From the NCBI GenBank assembly GCA_038277395.1, contig CM076194.1, positions 179,528,636-179,592,635 of the forward strand: a DNA stretch of 64,000 nucleotides, written 5' to 3'. Below the pieces are notes generated by a model. It saw only the letters and a program-made list of their open reading frames with translations, ran no database searches and was not told the origin of the DNA. Source of the DNA: Dryocosmus kuriphilus. Lineage: Eukaryota > Arthropoda > Insecta > Hymenoptera > Cynipidae. Positions 1 to 11,639 of the stretch are shown here, piece after piece. Numbering within the stretch: position 1 is the stretch's first letter; every line of letters starts with the position of its first letter. Both the position numbers and the translations under genes were made by a program.

Positions 1-12
1 ATCAGTATCACG

Positions 13-419
13 ATGAGTATCGATGTGTTTGGACGTCACCTGGATCGAGCCGCTGCAGCAGCAAGCCGTGGACCTCCTGGTGTGGGATTTAAAATCACCT
101 CTGACGTCATTATGACGTAGACGGCAAGAGATTGTGCAACGTTAGTGAGTCCAAAGAACAAAACGACGCAGTCAGTTTGCGTATTGTACAGCGCATTATC
201 CAAGACGAGATACGTACAGTGTTTAAAGTCACATCGTCTATGCGAACAGATATTGACAATAATAATTTGCTGATACGTATCCTCGAGGAATTAATTAACG
301 AGAAACTAAAGAACTTGCAGACAGATTGTCAACAAGGCTTGTCAATTTGTAACGCTGAACTCATTGTTCAGTTGGACGCTAAACGCCCTCGAGAATGGAC
401 AAGGAGAAACTGGCAGTAG
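13..419 (+). pseudogene. Polinton A fibre-like coiled-coil protein, broken
   Basis: The reading starts at an ATG at 13 (MSIDVFGRHLDRAAAA), hits a stop near 118, and continues in another frame from about 132 to 419. The second part carries SLRIVQRIIQ and NNNLLIRILEELI, an amphipathic, probably coiled-coil stretch. The same protein lies on the minus strand at 46.3-46.7 kb, also directly upstream of an integrase, so its place next to the integrase is conserved. The pattern of a short head followed by a DAVNLR-like segment resembles stalk proteins of phage and adenovirus fibres, but that is inference. The 3' end overlaps the integrase ATG (395) by about 25 bases. It is broken by at least one frameshift, and the window edge hides anything upstream. 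Confidence 0.55.
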
Positions 420-1278
420 TCACGGAACTGCATAAACCAGCTAGAAAGAATTATCCACGTCGTCGCGTGCAAATGCGCGGTATAGATGAGACCTGGCAGG
501 CAGATTTGGTTGAAATGCTACCCTATGTCAACGAGAATAATGGTCACAAGTATTTACTTACCGTAGTAGATATTTTCTCCAAATACGCGTGGGCTGTCCC
601 TGTTGAAAGCAAGAGTGGATCAGATGTCACTTCAGCAATGGAATCTGTCCTGGTGCAGGGTCGTACACCAAAAAACTTACACACTGACAAAGGCAAGGAA
701 TTCTATAATTCGCAGTTTAAAAATCTTATGCAGCAATACAGCATTAAACGCTTTAATCGCACGCTCAAGAACAAGATGTGGCAACAATTTAGCTTGAGAG
801 GTACTACAAGTGGATAGACATTTTACCCACTCTCATCTCCAAGTACAACGATACAAAACATCGATCAATCGATATGAAGCCCAGAGATGTCACTGCTGAA
901 GATGAGAAGGAACTCTTGCAATGCTTCAAAAAACTGCGAAGTATACCCAGAAGAAAGAGAGCAAAGTTCAAAGTTGGTGATAGGGTTCGGGTCAGCAAGC
1001 ACAAGCATGTCTTTGAAAAAGGGTATACTCCCAACTGGACAACAGAGATATTCACTGTAACACAAGTCATACCTACCAATCCAGTGATGTACAAGCTCAA
1101 GGACTATCAAGAACAAAATATCGCTGGCGGTTTCTATGAACAGGAACTTTTCAAAGTTAAGCGTCCAGACGTATACCTTGTGGAAAAAGTAATCAAGAGA
1201 CGTGGCAATAAAGTCTATGTAAAGTGGTTAGGCTTTGATAGTTCACACAACAGCTGGATAGACAAATCAGATATGTAA
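395..1278 (+). pseudogene. INT: Polinton A retroviral-type integrase with chromodomain
   Basis: Integrases of this class insert the linear Polinton DNA into the host genome. From the ATG at 395 the catalytic core is seen: ETWQADLVEML (first Asp), VDIFSKYAWAVP, then LHTDKGKEFYNSQ (second Asp). The third catalytic residue, Glu, is missing. Compared with the copy at 45.9-46.3 kb, 14 residues including the SIIE motif are deleted in frame, so SIK joins directly to RFNRTLKNK. A frameshift near 795-800 moves the rest into the frame of 874-1278, which carries an SH3-like region (KFKVGDRVRV) and a C-terminal chromodomain-like segment (YLVEKVIKRRGNKVYVKWLG). A polyadenylation signal AATAAA lies near 1428. 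The copy is otherwise well preserved, but catalytically dead. Confidence 0.85.
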
Positions 1279-1279
1279 T

Positions 1280-1378
1280 CAATGTTGAATCAACTCTGTG
1301 CCATGTTGAAGCAACGTTGAACCAACGTTGAACCATCTTTGAACCAACGTTGAAGCAACGTTGGACCAATGTTAGACT
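1280..1378 (+). repeat. 11-bp minisatellite downstream of integrase A
   Basis: About eight imperfect units of 11 bp, consensus CAACGTTGAAC, begin two bases after the integrase stop codon. The integrase of Polinton B is followed by the same kind of array at 45285-45443. Read in integrase sense, its unit is CGTTAAACTAA against CGTTGAACCAA here. A 31-bp part (1280-1310) matches the reverse complement of 63450-63480 at 29 of 31 positions. Confidence 0.85.
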
Positions 1379-1670
1379 AAACTATAAAAAGTATATGCTT
1401 ACACTAAGTAGATGTAAGGTTCCTTGATAAATAAAAAGCAGTTTATATGCATTCACATCTTGTCTTTATTCAAATATATAACTCCTGTATACCCTATTCA
1501 CAAAGTTGAACTAGAGTCAGATTCGCCAAAGTCTATTCACCTCAACGCTGTGCATTTACAAAAGTTGAACTAGAGTCAGATTTGCAAGAAACCATTCACC
1601 ACAACGCAGGTGATACGTTCGACGGCTCTGTGACTCACAGGTTACACAGCTACCCGAATACTTCCTGAAC

Positions 1671-3051
1671 AGGACGAATATCCCGCTTTACAACTACATC
1701 TGTAGAGTAGACCTGTACACCCCTCTTAAACTTGCAGTTGCTGAATACCAAAACATCGGACACCTAACTGTTGAACAACTTAATGCTCAATGTCGTGGTA
1801 AGCAGCTGCATGGAAAGCACCCTCAAATACTAGATCTTCCATGCGTAGATACTAATGCTTCAAACCTCTGGCTAAAGAGGGGAGAACTCTTTCCGGAATC
1901 GGAGGGGTACGTTATTGCTATCCAAGATGGAGTAATGAACACGAGGAACTACCAAAAGCATGTTCTCAATTTTAAGGCGGTCATTGATAAATGCCGCCTC
2001 TGTGGAAGTCCAAATGAGACAATCGAGCACATCATTGATGTCTGTACGATGCTTGCCTCGCAAGAATATACCCATAGGCACAATGATGCTGCAGGGATTA
2101 TCCACCAACAGATTACTCTAAATCTTGGTTTGCTAGAGGAACGTAAGCCTTATTATAAATACTACCCTTTAAGAGTACTAGAGAACGAACATTATTCCTC
2201 TACTGGAACAGGACTATCCTGACAGACCACCTGGTCAGGCATAATCGACCAGACGTTCTCTGGTGGAACAAACACGAGGAACATGTCAGAATTATCGACA
2301 TTAGTGTTTCCTTAAACCACAATATCCAACTTCGATACACTGAGAAGATCCAGAAGTATGCGGAGTTGCGGCAGGAGATCATGGCCGTGTGGAGGGTGAA
2401 GAAGGTCACCCTTCACCCGGTAGTAATCTCCTCCACAGGTAACGTTCACGTGAGATGCATCCAGCACGTGAAAGACCTGGGAGCTGGGAAATTTTTCCAT
2501 CTTATACAGAAGGCGATATTGCTTAACACCTGCCGCATCGTCCGGAGTTTTATGGGCGTTAACAATGATAGCGGCTAATCGTCTTCTGTAAAAAAGGCTA
2601 TCCCACGTACACTTTAAAAGTTAAAACCCCACGTTTTGCATTTTTAATATTTTTAAAAAATTTTTTTTTGACAGAGTTTTATTTAGTTTTATTATAATGT
2701 CTTGCGACTTTTATTTATTTTTGTTCTTGTTATTATTGTTACTATTATGTTCACTATCGTGTCATGTATGTCCGTGTACGTTTGTGAAGTTGTGTGTGTG
2801 TGTTGTCCACCGCTCGAAATATTATTATATTAATTGGGTCGTTTGTCTCAGATGCTGGTTTAAAAAAATCTTGACGAATGCTCTGGTCTCCATTCCCAGG
2901 TATGTCTCTGACTCTCTTTCTCTCGCTATCTCTCTCTTTGGGGAGTGCTTTTGCCCCCTTGGCACCTGGGATAAGCAGTATCGCTTGAAATTTATAATAC
3001 TAAAAAAGAATTCAGGACAAATGTCTTTGATAATGTTGCCTGTAAGGGAGT

Positions 3052-3082
<31 letters not shown>
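1671..3082 (+). mobile_element. 5'-truncated LINE fragment inserted in Polinton A
   Basis: The coding part (1671-2578) is the C-terminal end of a non-LTR retrotransposon polyprotein. It contains a zinc-knuckle-like CRLCGSPNETIEHIIDVC (C-x2-C-x8-H-x4-C), the motif KPYYKYYPLRVLENE, and then, after a frameshift near 2200, RPDVLWWNKHE and EKIQKYAELRQEI. The match to LINE C-termini is from memory of the family. A probable 3' untranslated stretch (2579-3058) follows and ends in a run of about 23 A at 3059-3081. The fragment separates integrase A from polymerase B of Polinton A. No reverse transcriptase core remains, so this is a dead 5'-truncated copy. The 5' boundary and the target duplication could not be fixed. 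Confidence 0.65.
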
Positions 3083-3442
3083 CAAGCAATGGTTCTTCGG
3101 GCGTCTGTTTGAGATATTTGTGAATTTCCTCAATTCAAAAAAACACCTCATACTTCAGGCATCACTTTACGCCTGAGCAAAAGCTGGGATGCTTCATGGT
3201 CCAGAGCAGGATTATTTTAATTATTTTTGACGAATGCGGAAGCAGAATAATTTTTGAAACCGCATCTGACACAAACGAATCTACTAAGCACTTGCCGCGT
3301 TCGCGACCGTGTTTGGTAGCGAAGTACCGAGCTGTGAGTATCTGTGGGAGGAGGTGGGCCTATAATAATAACATATTTACAAGAAAGTAGCTATTTACAA
3401 AGGCGATGTCAAAGTGCAGTTATGATGATATGACTGAAGTAA
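3083..3442. other. Spacer between LINE tail and PolB A, no gene seen
   Basis: This stretch separates the LINE poly-A tail from the stop codon of polymerase B. Short open frames here show no recognisable domain. It is probably the 3' flank of the Polinton polymerase gene. Confidence 0.4.
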
Positions 3443-6400
3443 CTAATTTTTAACAAGCATGTCCAAAAGGTCATAATCATTGTCTGTGAGTATATCGTCA
3501 TCGTCGTCAGTAGCATCAACGTCCATTGCATTCTTTAGTCGGTAGTGTCCACACGTAAGTATGTCTGTGGTGTTGGCGAGTAAGCATCGCTTATCATCAT
3601 GAGGACTCAGTGCAATTTTTGATTGTTTAATCGTCTCGACATTGTGTAGTCTTGATTTGATGACATACTGGGTTCTGCTTTGGACTGACAAATTTCTCAA
3701 GCATTCCGTGTAGTCGTCGAATGTGATTGTTTTACGTACAATGCCTGCTCTTACGCCTTTGGCTTTTTTGACAAAGTCTTCGCCGTTTACACGGATGCTG
3801 TACATTTTACTCCGCAAGCCAACAAACTCAGTGATAATTTTGCCACAACACTCATCCTTCATGAGGCCTAGAACTTTTTTGTTGACTTGCGGTATTCCGA
3901 AAACATTGTCTAGAGGGTAGTCGGAGGTGTCAAATTTGTCAATGTCGTCTTTCATCTCGGCGTAAATGTCATTACATTTTACTTCGTAAATAAGACTGTC
4001 CGTGTCAGTGTATAGTAGTTTGCATTTGTCACCGAATGTTTTAATCATGTAGTAGTAGTGAAAGTTGCACATTAGAATTTTGGAGATATCCAGCACAGCA
4101 AGCCCTACATAGATCGTCTTGTTAAACAAAACTTCAGTTCTTCTCAGTTCAATCGCAACGAGATTTTCACTGAAGATTGCTCGACTGCGAAAGTTTGGTT
4201 GGGCTAGGAGGGCTTCTGCTCCATACCTACCCCCCACTTTGTCACGAGTTTCACATCAACGTATTTTCGTACGCTCTCCATTGTCTTTCCGTAAACTGCA
4301 TTATTGCATTATTTATGCGTTTCAAGAGATTCTTTTCAAACTTGTTTTTAGCGTTAGTCCTCAATGCAGTATTAAAATCAAGGCAACTTTTCAACCATGC
4401 AGATTGATTGAATTTCAAGACTCTATGAATTTTGACAAGTTTCAATCTATGGGCTAATGCATTTTTCAGAGCATGATAATGGAGAACATACTTTCGTTTC
4501 GGCAGGAAGGTAGTTAGGAGCTTCTCCTGGCTGGACCCCGGTGGACACGAGTGTTCTGGGCAAAACGGCAAGTCATTGTGCTTGTCATGATGTTCCGTGG
4601 GATAGTCCAAATCTACTTCCAGAATGTAGCCAAAGGGTGAATTGTCTGGAATGTCGAAATTAAAATTTTGCAAATTCGTAACCCACTCGAATCCACCGTA
4701 ATTGAGAGGCTGCTACATCGCCCAACCGTACAGGTTATTTTCATCTATGTATTCAATGAAGATGATCTCCCCATCTTCGTTGAACGCTGGCATGTATTTG
4801 TTATTGGCAATGGCATAGCGGTTGGGGCATTGACTTAATCCACCCCTTTTGCCTTGCTCAATCATCAACAGCACATCAATATCGATGAGGAGTTCTAATC
4901 CTACCTTTGAATATTTGAGCATGGTATCCCATGTCAAGCCAGGAGTGGTGTTGTAGTGTGCTGGATCCAAATCGTAAGCTTCGAGACACTCTTCTCGGAA
5001 ACTTTCAAACATGTCAGCCAAAAGCAGAATGTCAGTTTTCATGTACAGACTGACGTACTGGCCGGGTGTCTTGATGTTAAATGCATATCATACCTGTTGT
5101 GCATGTGCATAAACTTCATCCGATATTGCCGAATCACTCAGTGTGCTGTAAAATTTTTTTTTTGGTGGAAGCTCGGTTTCATTGAGTCTGTCCTCGAGTC
5201 CAGGTATTCATAGGGCAGAACACCCTTTCCTCGTGAGGGGCCCTGAATCCAAATGAATCGATGAATCTAAATTTTATCTGAGTTTCCTGAACGTACTTTG
5301 TGAAGGAAATGTACTTTTCCTTATTGAGCGCAAGAACCTTAACTCCTCCCTCAAATTGTGTGGCAATGTCACGAATGATAAAGTGCGCATCATACCCACT
5401 CAGATTATGAAACACAACAGGTATGGTGTTTGAGTCCTGATATGATAAGATGCAATGCTCATGCGCAGGACCACGGTACTTACCTGTCAGGTGACAATGA
5501 TCACGTACCTTTTCCATTGGAGGATGTAGTGCCTTCTGACAATTGTGACAAGTTTTGGCATCTATAAAGGCTACTTGTTCCTCAAATGACAATTTCTGCA
5601 TTGGAACTGGAGATGCCAAAATCTTGTCACATTTTTGGGCAATTTTGAGCAACTGCTCAGCAAACCACTTTGCAGGCTCCACATCGTCCGGAAATGACTC
5701 ATAAAAGGACAGTGTTTCATCATAACTGCACTTGAACATATAGCCAATATTGAACACCTCGTGTCTTTAAAGACCTCAGTATTCGAGGTTCTTTCTGCTC
5801 CTTCATCATCATTTACGGGTATCAAAAGGGACTCACAATCCGCGTATATGATGAAAGGAGCTCGCTCTCGATTCATAAAGAACTTAAACTCAACAATGTT
5901 CCTCCCGGGTTCTGGAAGCATCACTCTGCAGTCATTTAGTTTTACATAGTCTTCAGTGTGTGCTTCCAGTTTTTCCATACTTGCAAAGTAGTGCAAGCAC
6001 CGTTCACAAAAGTATTTCTTTGTTTTCTTTGCAGACAATTGTCTAAAGACCAACCGCGATAGGTATTTAATCCAAACGTAGTGAAAATTGCAAATTTTTG
6101 TTCCTTTGTCCTGATTTTCTTCTTCTTCTTCTTCACCATGCCCACAAACATAATCTTCCTCCACACGAAGAAGATTTACATGCATGTCTCTTTTTTTGTG
6201 AGGTGAGGTGAAGAGGCACCACTGTGAATTTATCTTCACTCTTCTTAGTAAGGCCGTAGACATTCACAGAGATTTGGTTCTTCTCCTCGAATTTTTTCAC
6301 ATTCTTGACTGCAACTGGGAAACTGATGTCGGAAAAATCCAGTTCATCCTTGTATTGCTGATATTTGGACACGCGTGTAGCACTCTTATTCAAGTCAGGT

Positions 6401-7155
6401 GGATTTAAGGCTGAGAGTATTGCCCACTTGAAGCACTCGTTGTCATAGTCGTTTTGTGTGTTCACACAAGCTTTCTTATTCTTGATAGATGGTGGAAGAT
6501 CAATGTATGAACCTGCCTTCATTGGATTCAACTTGTTGATGTTGATGGAAAGTTTTATTATGGAGTGAAGGGTCCACCCAGAGTCTTTCTCCTCAAATTC
6601 CTCCATTTCTTTGAGGACCGGGTAACTAACATATGTTTTAAACCATAATTTTAAATCAGTCGTATAATACAAGGCTACATTCTTTGATTTAAAGTTCTTG
6701 TTATCGGCCTTGTCTTTGCCAATTTTTGTATAATAGGCAAGAAACGCAGTGTTTATCATTAGTGATTTATGATGTATATCCTTGCTCACATGTGAAATAA
6801 ATAGACGTTGCGCATCGTCTAAGAAAGCAAGAACATCCTTGTGTACTACATTTTCCACTACACACGTTTTAATGCAAGTATTGAACGCTTTGTCGACATT
6901 TAGTAGCCATTTGACACGACTATTGATGTCATCGGATTTTCCTCCTCCTCCTCCCCTCTTCTTATCTAATACATCGAAGCGTACCTCCAAGCACGCGAGC
7001 TTCTCAATTATATTTAGACATTTTTGTTTTTCGCCTAAAGTCTGCGGTGGGTTTTTTTTTCTCAGTTCTCTCCTAACTATCTTCAGACAAAGTGAGCACT
7101 CGTCTTTCCATCTTTTCATTTTGTTGAGAGGTGGGCATCTAGACGATTCAATCAA
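3443..7155 (-). pseudogene. PolB: Polinton A protein-primed family B DNA polymerase, decayed
   Basis: Read right to left. The N-terminal part (7155-6133) carries GSYIDLPPSIKNKKACVN and ECFKWAILSAL, typical of Polinton polymerases. A CERC zinc-finger-like segment follows near 5980-6020. Exo I is YADCESLL (about 5840). An endonuclease-VII-like zinc motif CHNCQK...VRDHCHLTGKYRG lies at about 5470-5550. Exo II is FHNLSGYDAHF (about 5400) and Exo III is MKTDILLLADMFE (about 5030). Motif A is YIDENNLYGWAM (about 4720-4760), with its Asp kept. Motif B lies around KNKFEKNLLK (about 4340), and motif C is LLYTDTDSLIYE (about 4000). At least four frameshifts and an in-frame stop near 4711 break it, so it cannot be made as one protein. 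It converges on integrase A, as in Polinton B. Confidence 0.9.
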
Positions 7156-7889
7156 GCTCTACGCATCCTCTATATCCGGAACAAGCTTTACACACTCGTC
7201 GAGTATCATTTTGACGCAGTTTTTTATTCACAGACAAAGAAATACCGGTCAAAAAAAAAAAACTGCACTGGAGATTTTCTTAATAGTAAAGTCACTATCA
7301 ATAATGTCTTTAAAGTCACTATATATAAAAGTCCATAAAACAAACTGCACTTCTGGTCCATAAGAAACTGCAGTTATGCACTTTTCGCTTTGTCTTTGAA
7401 TGCACTATCCTTATTTCGCCAGTCAATGGTAAAGTTCACAAAAAACTGCGCTGGAGATTTTCTTCGCTCAGTGTGAAGCACTTGACAGACAACGCTGAAC
7501 TGACGGCACTCCACTCCACTCGCACTTTTATAGACCACCTGTCCCCCACCAGATGCTTCGAGAACTCGTTGTATCCTCTTGTGCAAAGTTGTGCAATCTA
7601 ACCTTCTAGAACATTCTGGAGCGAGAAATCATTGCATCATATTGCACAACATTGCATCATCTTGCGTAGCTTGTCGAAACGTGCATCATCTTGTTTAAAC
7701 GTGTCGAAACTTGACAAAACCTGCATCATCTCTGTTGATTCTAGAACATTCTGGCGCGAAAAATCTAGCCTTCTAGAATATTCTAGCTCGAAAAATTATT
7801 GCATCATATTGCGCAATATCGCATCATTTTGTGTAACTTGTCGAAACTTGTTGAAACGTGTCGATTCTAGAACATGCTGACGCTAATAA
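7156..7889. repeat. Upstream flank of PolB A with short repeats
   Basis: No gene is supported. A short motif (ACTGCACTGGAGATTTTCTT) near 7262-7281 recurs with one change near 7446-7465. From 7600 to 7880 there are scattered repeats of GCATCAT, TTCTAGAACATTCTGG and CGAAAC-type words. This may be the terminal or promoter region of Polinton A, but no terminal inverted repeat could be identified. Confidence 0.4.
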
Positions 7890-8456
7890 TGAAGAATGCA
7901 AAAAAAAAAAAAAATCTTGGAATTTTGAAAAATTGTTTAGCCTATAATTTAGATAAGCCAGAGGAAGTTTCCCCTTCTCCTAATCCCTTTTGTCATATCT
8001 CCTACGGTATTCGAGATACGAACAGTTTTGGAAATTGCAAAAATTTTGGAATTTTGAAAAAGTTTTTAACGCATCAGATAGATTGGCTTGAAAAAGTGTT
8101 CTAGTACAATGAAAATTTTGTCCGTTTTTGCATAGCTCTTATCGTTTTCGAGATACCTCCAACTTTTGAAAATCCAAAAAAAGCAAAAATCTTGGAATTT
8201 GGAAATTTTTTTAGGGCTATCATTTAGATCAGTCTGTGGAAGTGCCCTTTTTTATAAACTCCAAAATTTTGTCCGTTTTTGCGTATCGCTTACCTTTTTC
8301 GAGATATCTGCAAAAATTTGAAAATCAGCAAAAAAAATCTTGGTATTTGAACAAATTTTTTTTAGTCTACCATTTAGATCAGTCTGAGAAACTTCCCACT
8401 TGTCCCAATCCCTTTATTCACATCTCTCTTCCATATTTGGAAACTTGCATACAGTA
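7890..8456. repeat. Tandem array of about four 145-bp units
   Basis: Four diverged units begin near 7895, 8035, 8175 and 8328. Each opens with an A-rich tract and ATCTTGGAATTTTGAA-like sequence, then a TTTAGATCAGTCTG-like block, and three contain TCGAGATA. The array ends just before a GCGCCATCTGTC motif at 8453. That motif recurs at 8667, so this flank is itself duplicated. Confidence 0.65.
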
Positions 8457-8720
8457 GCGCCATCTGTCTTCATCGAAAATAAGCTTGCCGTGGTGTACTT
8501 CTGGCAACAACTTTAGCATTTTTCATCCCAGCCTTAGAACCTTACCTTACCCGACTAATGGTAACAAACTGCCATGTTTCTAATGCATCCAGAAACCCTA
8601 CCTTACCGACCGAGCGTAATACCGATTGTTGATACTAACACGGGCAGAAACCACTGAGGGAGTAGTGGCGCCATCTGTCGGCGGCAGCGCGAAGCTTGTC
8701 GTGGTGCGGCAGAAGCTCCC

Positions 8721-9586
8721 TTGCTATACTACTCACTTGAAATGTTGACAATGGCATACGGTGAGTCTACTTTGAGCAAAAAAGATCTTTATAAGTGGTA
8801 CCAGCTCTTCCCAGAAGGCCGAGAAGACACCATCGACGAATCTCGCTCTGGACGCCCCAGCTCGTCAATAAATGATGAAAGCGTCGAAGAAGTGAAGAAT
8901 ATGGTGTTGGAGAATCGTCGAATCACTGTTAGAGAAGTTGCTGAAGACGACGCGACGGCATCTCGGTTGGCTCATGCCATGCAATTTTTTCCCATATTTT
9001 GGGCATGAAACGTGGGGCAGCGGAATTTGTTCCGAAGCTGCTTAATTTTGACCAAAAGAACCGTCGAATGAGCATCGCTCAAGAGCTGTTAAATGACGTC
9101 AATAATGATCCTGATATGCTCAAAAGGGTTATAACTGGTGACGAATCATGGGTATACGGTTATGACGTCGAAAACAAAGCCCAATCATCCCAATGGAAGA
9201 CCCCGGAAGAGCCACGACCGAAAAGAGCACGTCAAGTTCGATCAGATGTCAAGGCTTTATGCTCACTCTTTTTTTTTACCGTCGCGATTTTATCGATTAC
9301 CGTGGCGTAGTACATCAGGAGTTCTTACTTCTTACCACAAGGTCGCACGGTCAATAAGGAGTGTTAACTTGAAGTTTTGCGCCGTTTGCGGGAAGCAATA
9401 CGACAAAAACGTCCGGAATTGTGGAAAAACAATGCATGGCTTTTGCATCACGACAATGCACCTACTCACTCATCGTTGCTTGTGCGTGACTTTTTGGCCA
9501 AAAACAAAACCACAATCATGCCTCAGCCACCATGGGACTCCTGCGACTTTTTAAACACACCTCGTGTATTAAAATCCAGACGATAG
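8721..9586 (+). pseudogene. Mariner-type transposase A, degraded
   Basis: The N-terminal helix-turn-helix region contains YKWYQLFPEGRE and SRSGRP. The catalytic core begins with VITGDESWVYGYD (first Asp). After a frameshift it resumes with LHHDNAPTHSS (second Asp) near 9440-9480. The third-Asp region, normally a YSPDLAP-type motif, is reduced to PPWDSCDF, so the end is scrambled by a deletion. There are at least three frames (8721, 8999, 9377). TIRs were not found. This is a separate family member from the two mariners at 40.6 and 47.2 kb. Confidence 0.85.
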
Positions 9587-9589
9587 ATT

Positions 9590-11635
9590 GTTTAAAATCT
9601 TTCGAATAACGTATAAAAAATTTGCCGAATTCAAATATTAAGAACTGCAGGAGAAAAGTCATTTTTTATCACATTTTATTTTTATCTCGTCACTAAATAG
9701 GAATATGGTAAAATCGATGCGAGAGCTTGTTTGAAATGGTAAAGAAGCATATAAAAAAAATTCTAAATTTTTATTCGTATTTTTTTTAAATTTCTTAATT
9801 TTTATTATGAAAGTATGGCAATTTTTAAATATATTTTTTTTATGATTCCAAATAATCTCTTATCGATTTTACGATATTCCTATGTGGTGCTGAGTTGAAA
9901 ATAAAATTTGGTAAGAATAAAGTATTGTTTTTAAACACGGGGTATAATTTTGAGTCGAAAATTACACTAGGAAGAAAATTGATAACCCTCTGGTATTGAT
10001 GTTTCAATCATTTAAAATATCTGTATGCCTTCCTTTAAAAAAAAATCTCGCAGTGAGCCAAATTATAGCACGTTTTTTGAATGTCATTAAATAGCTTTAA
10101 ACAAAATCTTTTTTTAAATTAGTAGAACATGATTTTATTCAGAAAATCTGACAACATTTATTATAAATTTATTATAAATCTGCTAAAAACTTTCCCTGCA
10201 AAACTGTAGCCTTTCAAGGTCGAGAGTCGCCGATTTTTTGAGGATGTGAAAAATATTCGGAAGTTTTCGACGAATTTAGAGCAAACATGTAACGCATTTT
10301 TACATGTCTACGCGAAGACTCCATTCAATATGAGTCCATATGCTTACTGCTCGCCGCCGTGTATAAGACTATGCGCTGAGTATACTCGTAGGGACTCTAC
10401 CATAAATATAAAGTGCTAAAAAGTGTAAAAAATATTAATTTCAATACTTATAAGTTAATTGGACTTTATTCGGTTGATTAATTTTATTGTATGGATTAAA
10501 CTTAATCAACCGCAAATATTTTTTATCCTGGATCCTGTGGAACATTAGGAATCGTTTCCCGTTTTTACAAAATATTGAACTGCATAAAACTTCCGCTACA
10601 TGTCTCGTAAAATTCCGGTAGGAATTTCTAACAGTGCAGAAGAGGGAGTTATGTTAACCTTAGATCTAGCATCAGTTTTCTTTCAAGTTAATATTTTTTA
10701 ACAAAGGATCATAATTTTACTTTTGACTAAGAAAAATTGAAAACATTTAAAGGCTTAAAAGAATTATATCACACTTTGCCTTAAAATTTTCGGTATTGTT
10801 CTCGGCGTTCTCGCAGGCAGTAGTAAATTCGTCGCCAGCTATCTGTCGTACCCTACCCGCTCTTCTAAGCACAGAGTAGTACCCCTGATTTCCTGCATGT
10901 GTCAACATTTTTGTGCAACTGCTTTGCTGGCTCCCTGCAGAGATGATAATCTCCTTCGAAATAAATTTATGGATGCCCTAACTTATTACGTTTAGTGCAG
11001 ACTTATTACTCTTACGCTTCCAGTTAATACAATGCTATGTGCCTTCGGCGCCAAGTGTATAATAGATGTAACAATAATAGGGCCACAAAATATTTCGAAC
11101 GCATGAATAGATTTTTGTTTCATTTAAACATGCAAAAAAATATACAAATAATAGAATATTTTTCATGTTTACCTTTCCCATTTTACACTTTAAAGTACAT
11201 ATGTGAACAATTGGAAATTTGAAAAAGATTGAAATAATTTTATGCAAATTAGATAATTAAAAGCTGTCGAGTTTGATAACTTTGGATGCAGTCTTAAGTA
11301 TAGATAAATAATCATTTTAGTCTTCATTAGAAAAACTTTTGATTAAAAAATATTTAAAATCAGCCAAACGTTACGATAGTGAAAAACTACAAGAAAAGTC
11401 GGAAAAAGCGTTACACAGAAAGGAGGCGGGGTCCAAAATCTTTGGAAAGTTGGAAACTTTGAACTACTTTTATTTGTGTAGATAAATGTTTATTTCATAA
11501 AATATTTAGTACATAAAGAATGATATTAATTTTTTATAAAATACTGCGTAATTTTAGTTTGGCGTTGCGTTTTCAAAATATCTTGATTGAATTCAAAGCT
11601 AATTTAATAGAATGACTGTACAAGTTCATTAGTAA
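9590..11635. other. AT-rich spacer, no gene seen
   Basis: About 2 kb of AT-rich sequence between the mariner and Tigger remnants. No domain, RNA gene or clear repeat structure could be supported, and open frames are short and unconvincing. Confidence 0.5.
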
Positions 11636-11639
11636 CGTC

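Noticed and set aside
2697..3053. 118-residue plus-strand frame with a Leu-rich start
   Set aside because: It lies in the T-rich 3' tail of the LINE fragment and is not protein-like beyond the hydrophobic run.
11035..11247. Paired short frames on both strands
   Set aside because: AT-rich sequence with no domain or codon signal.
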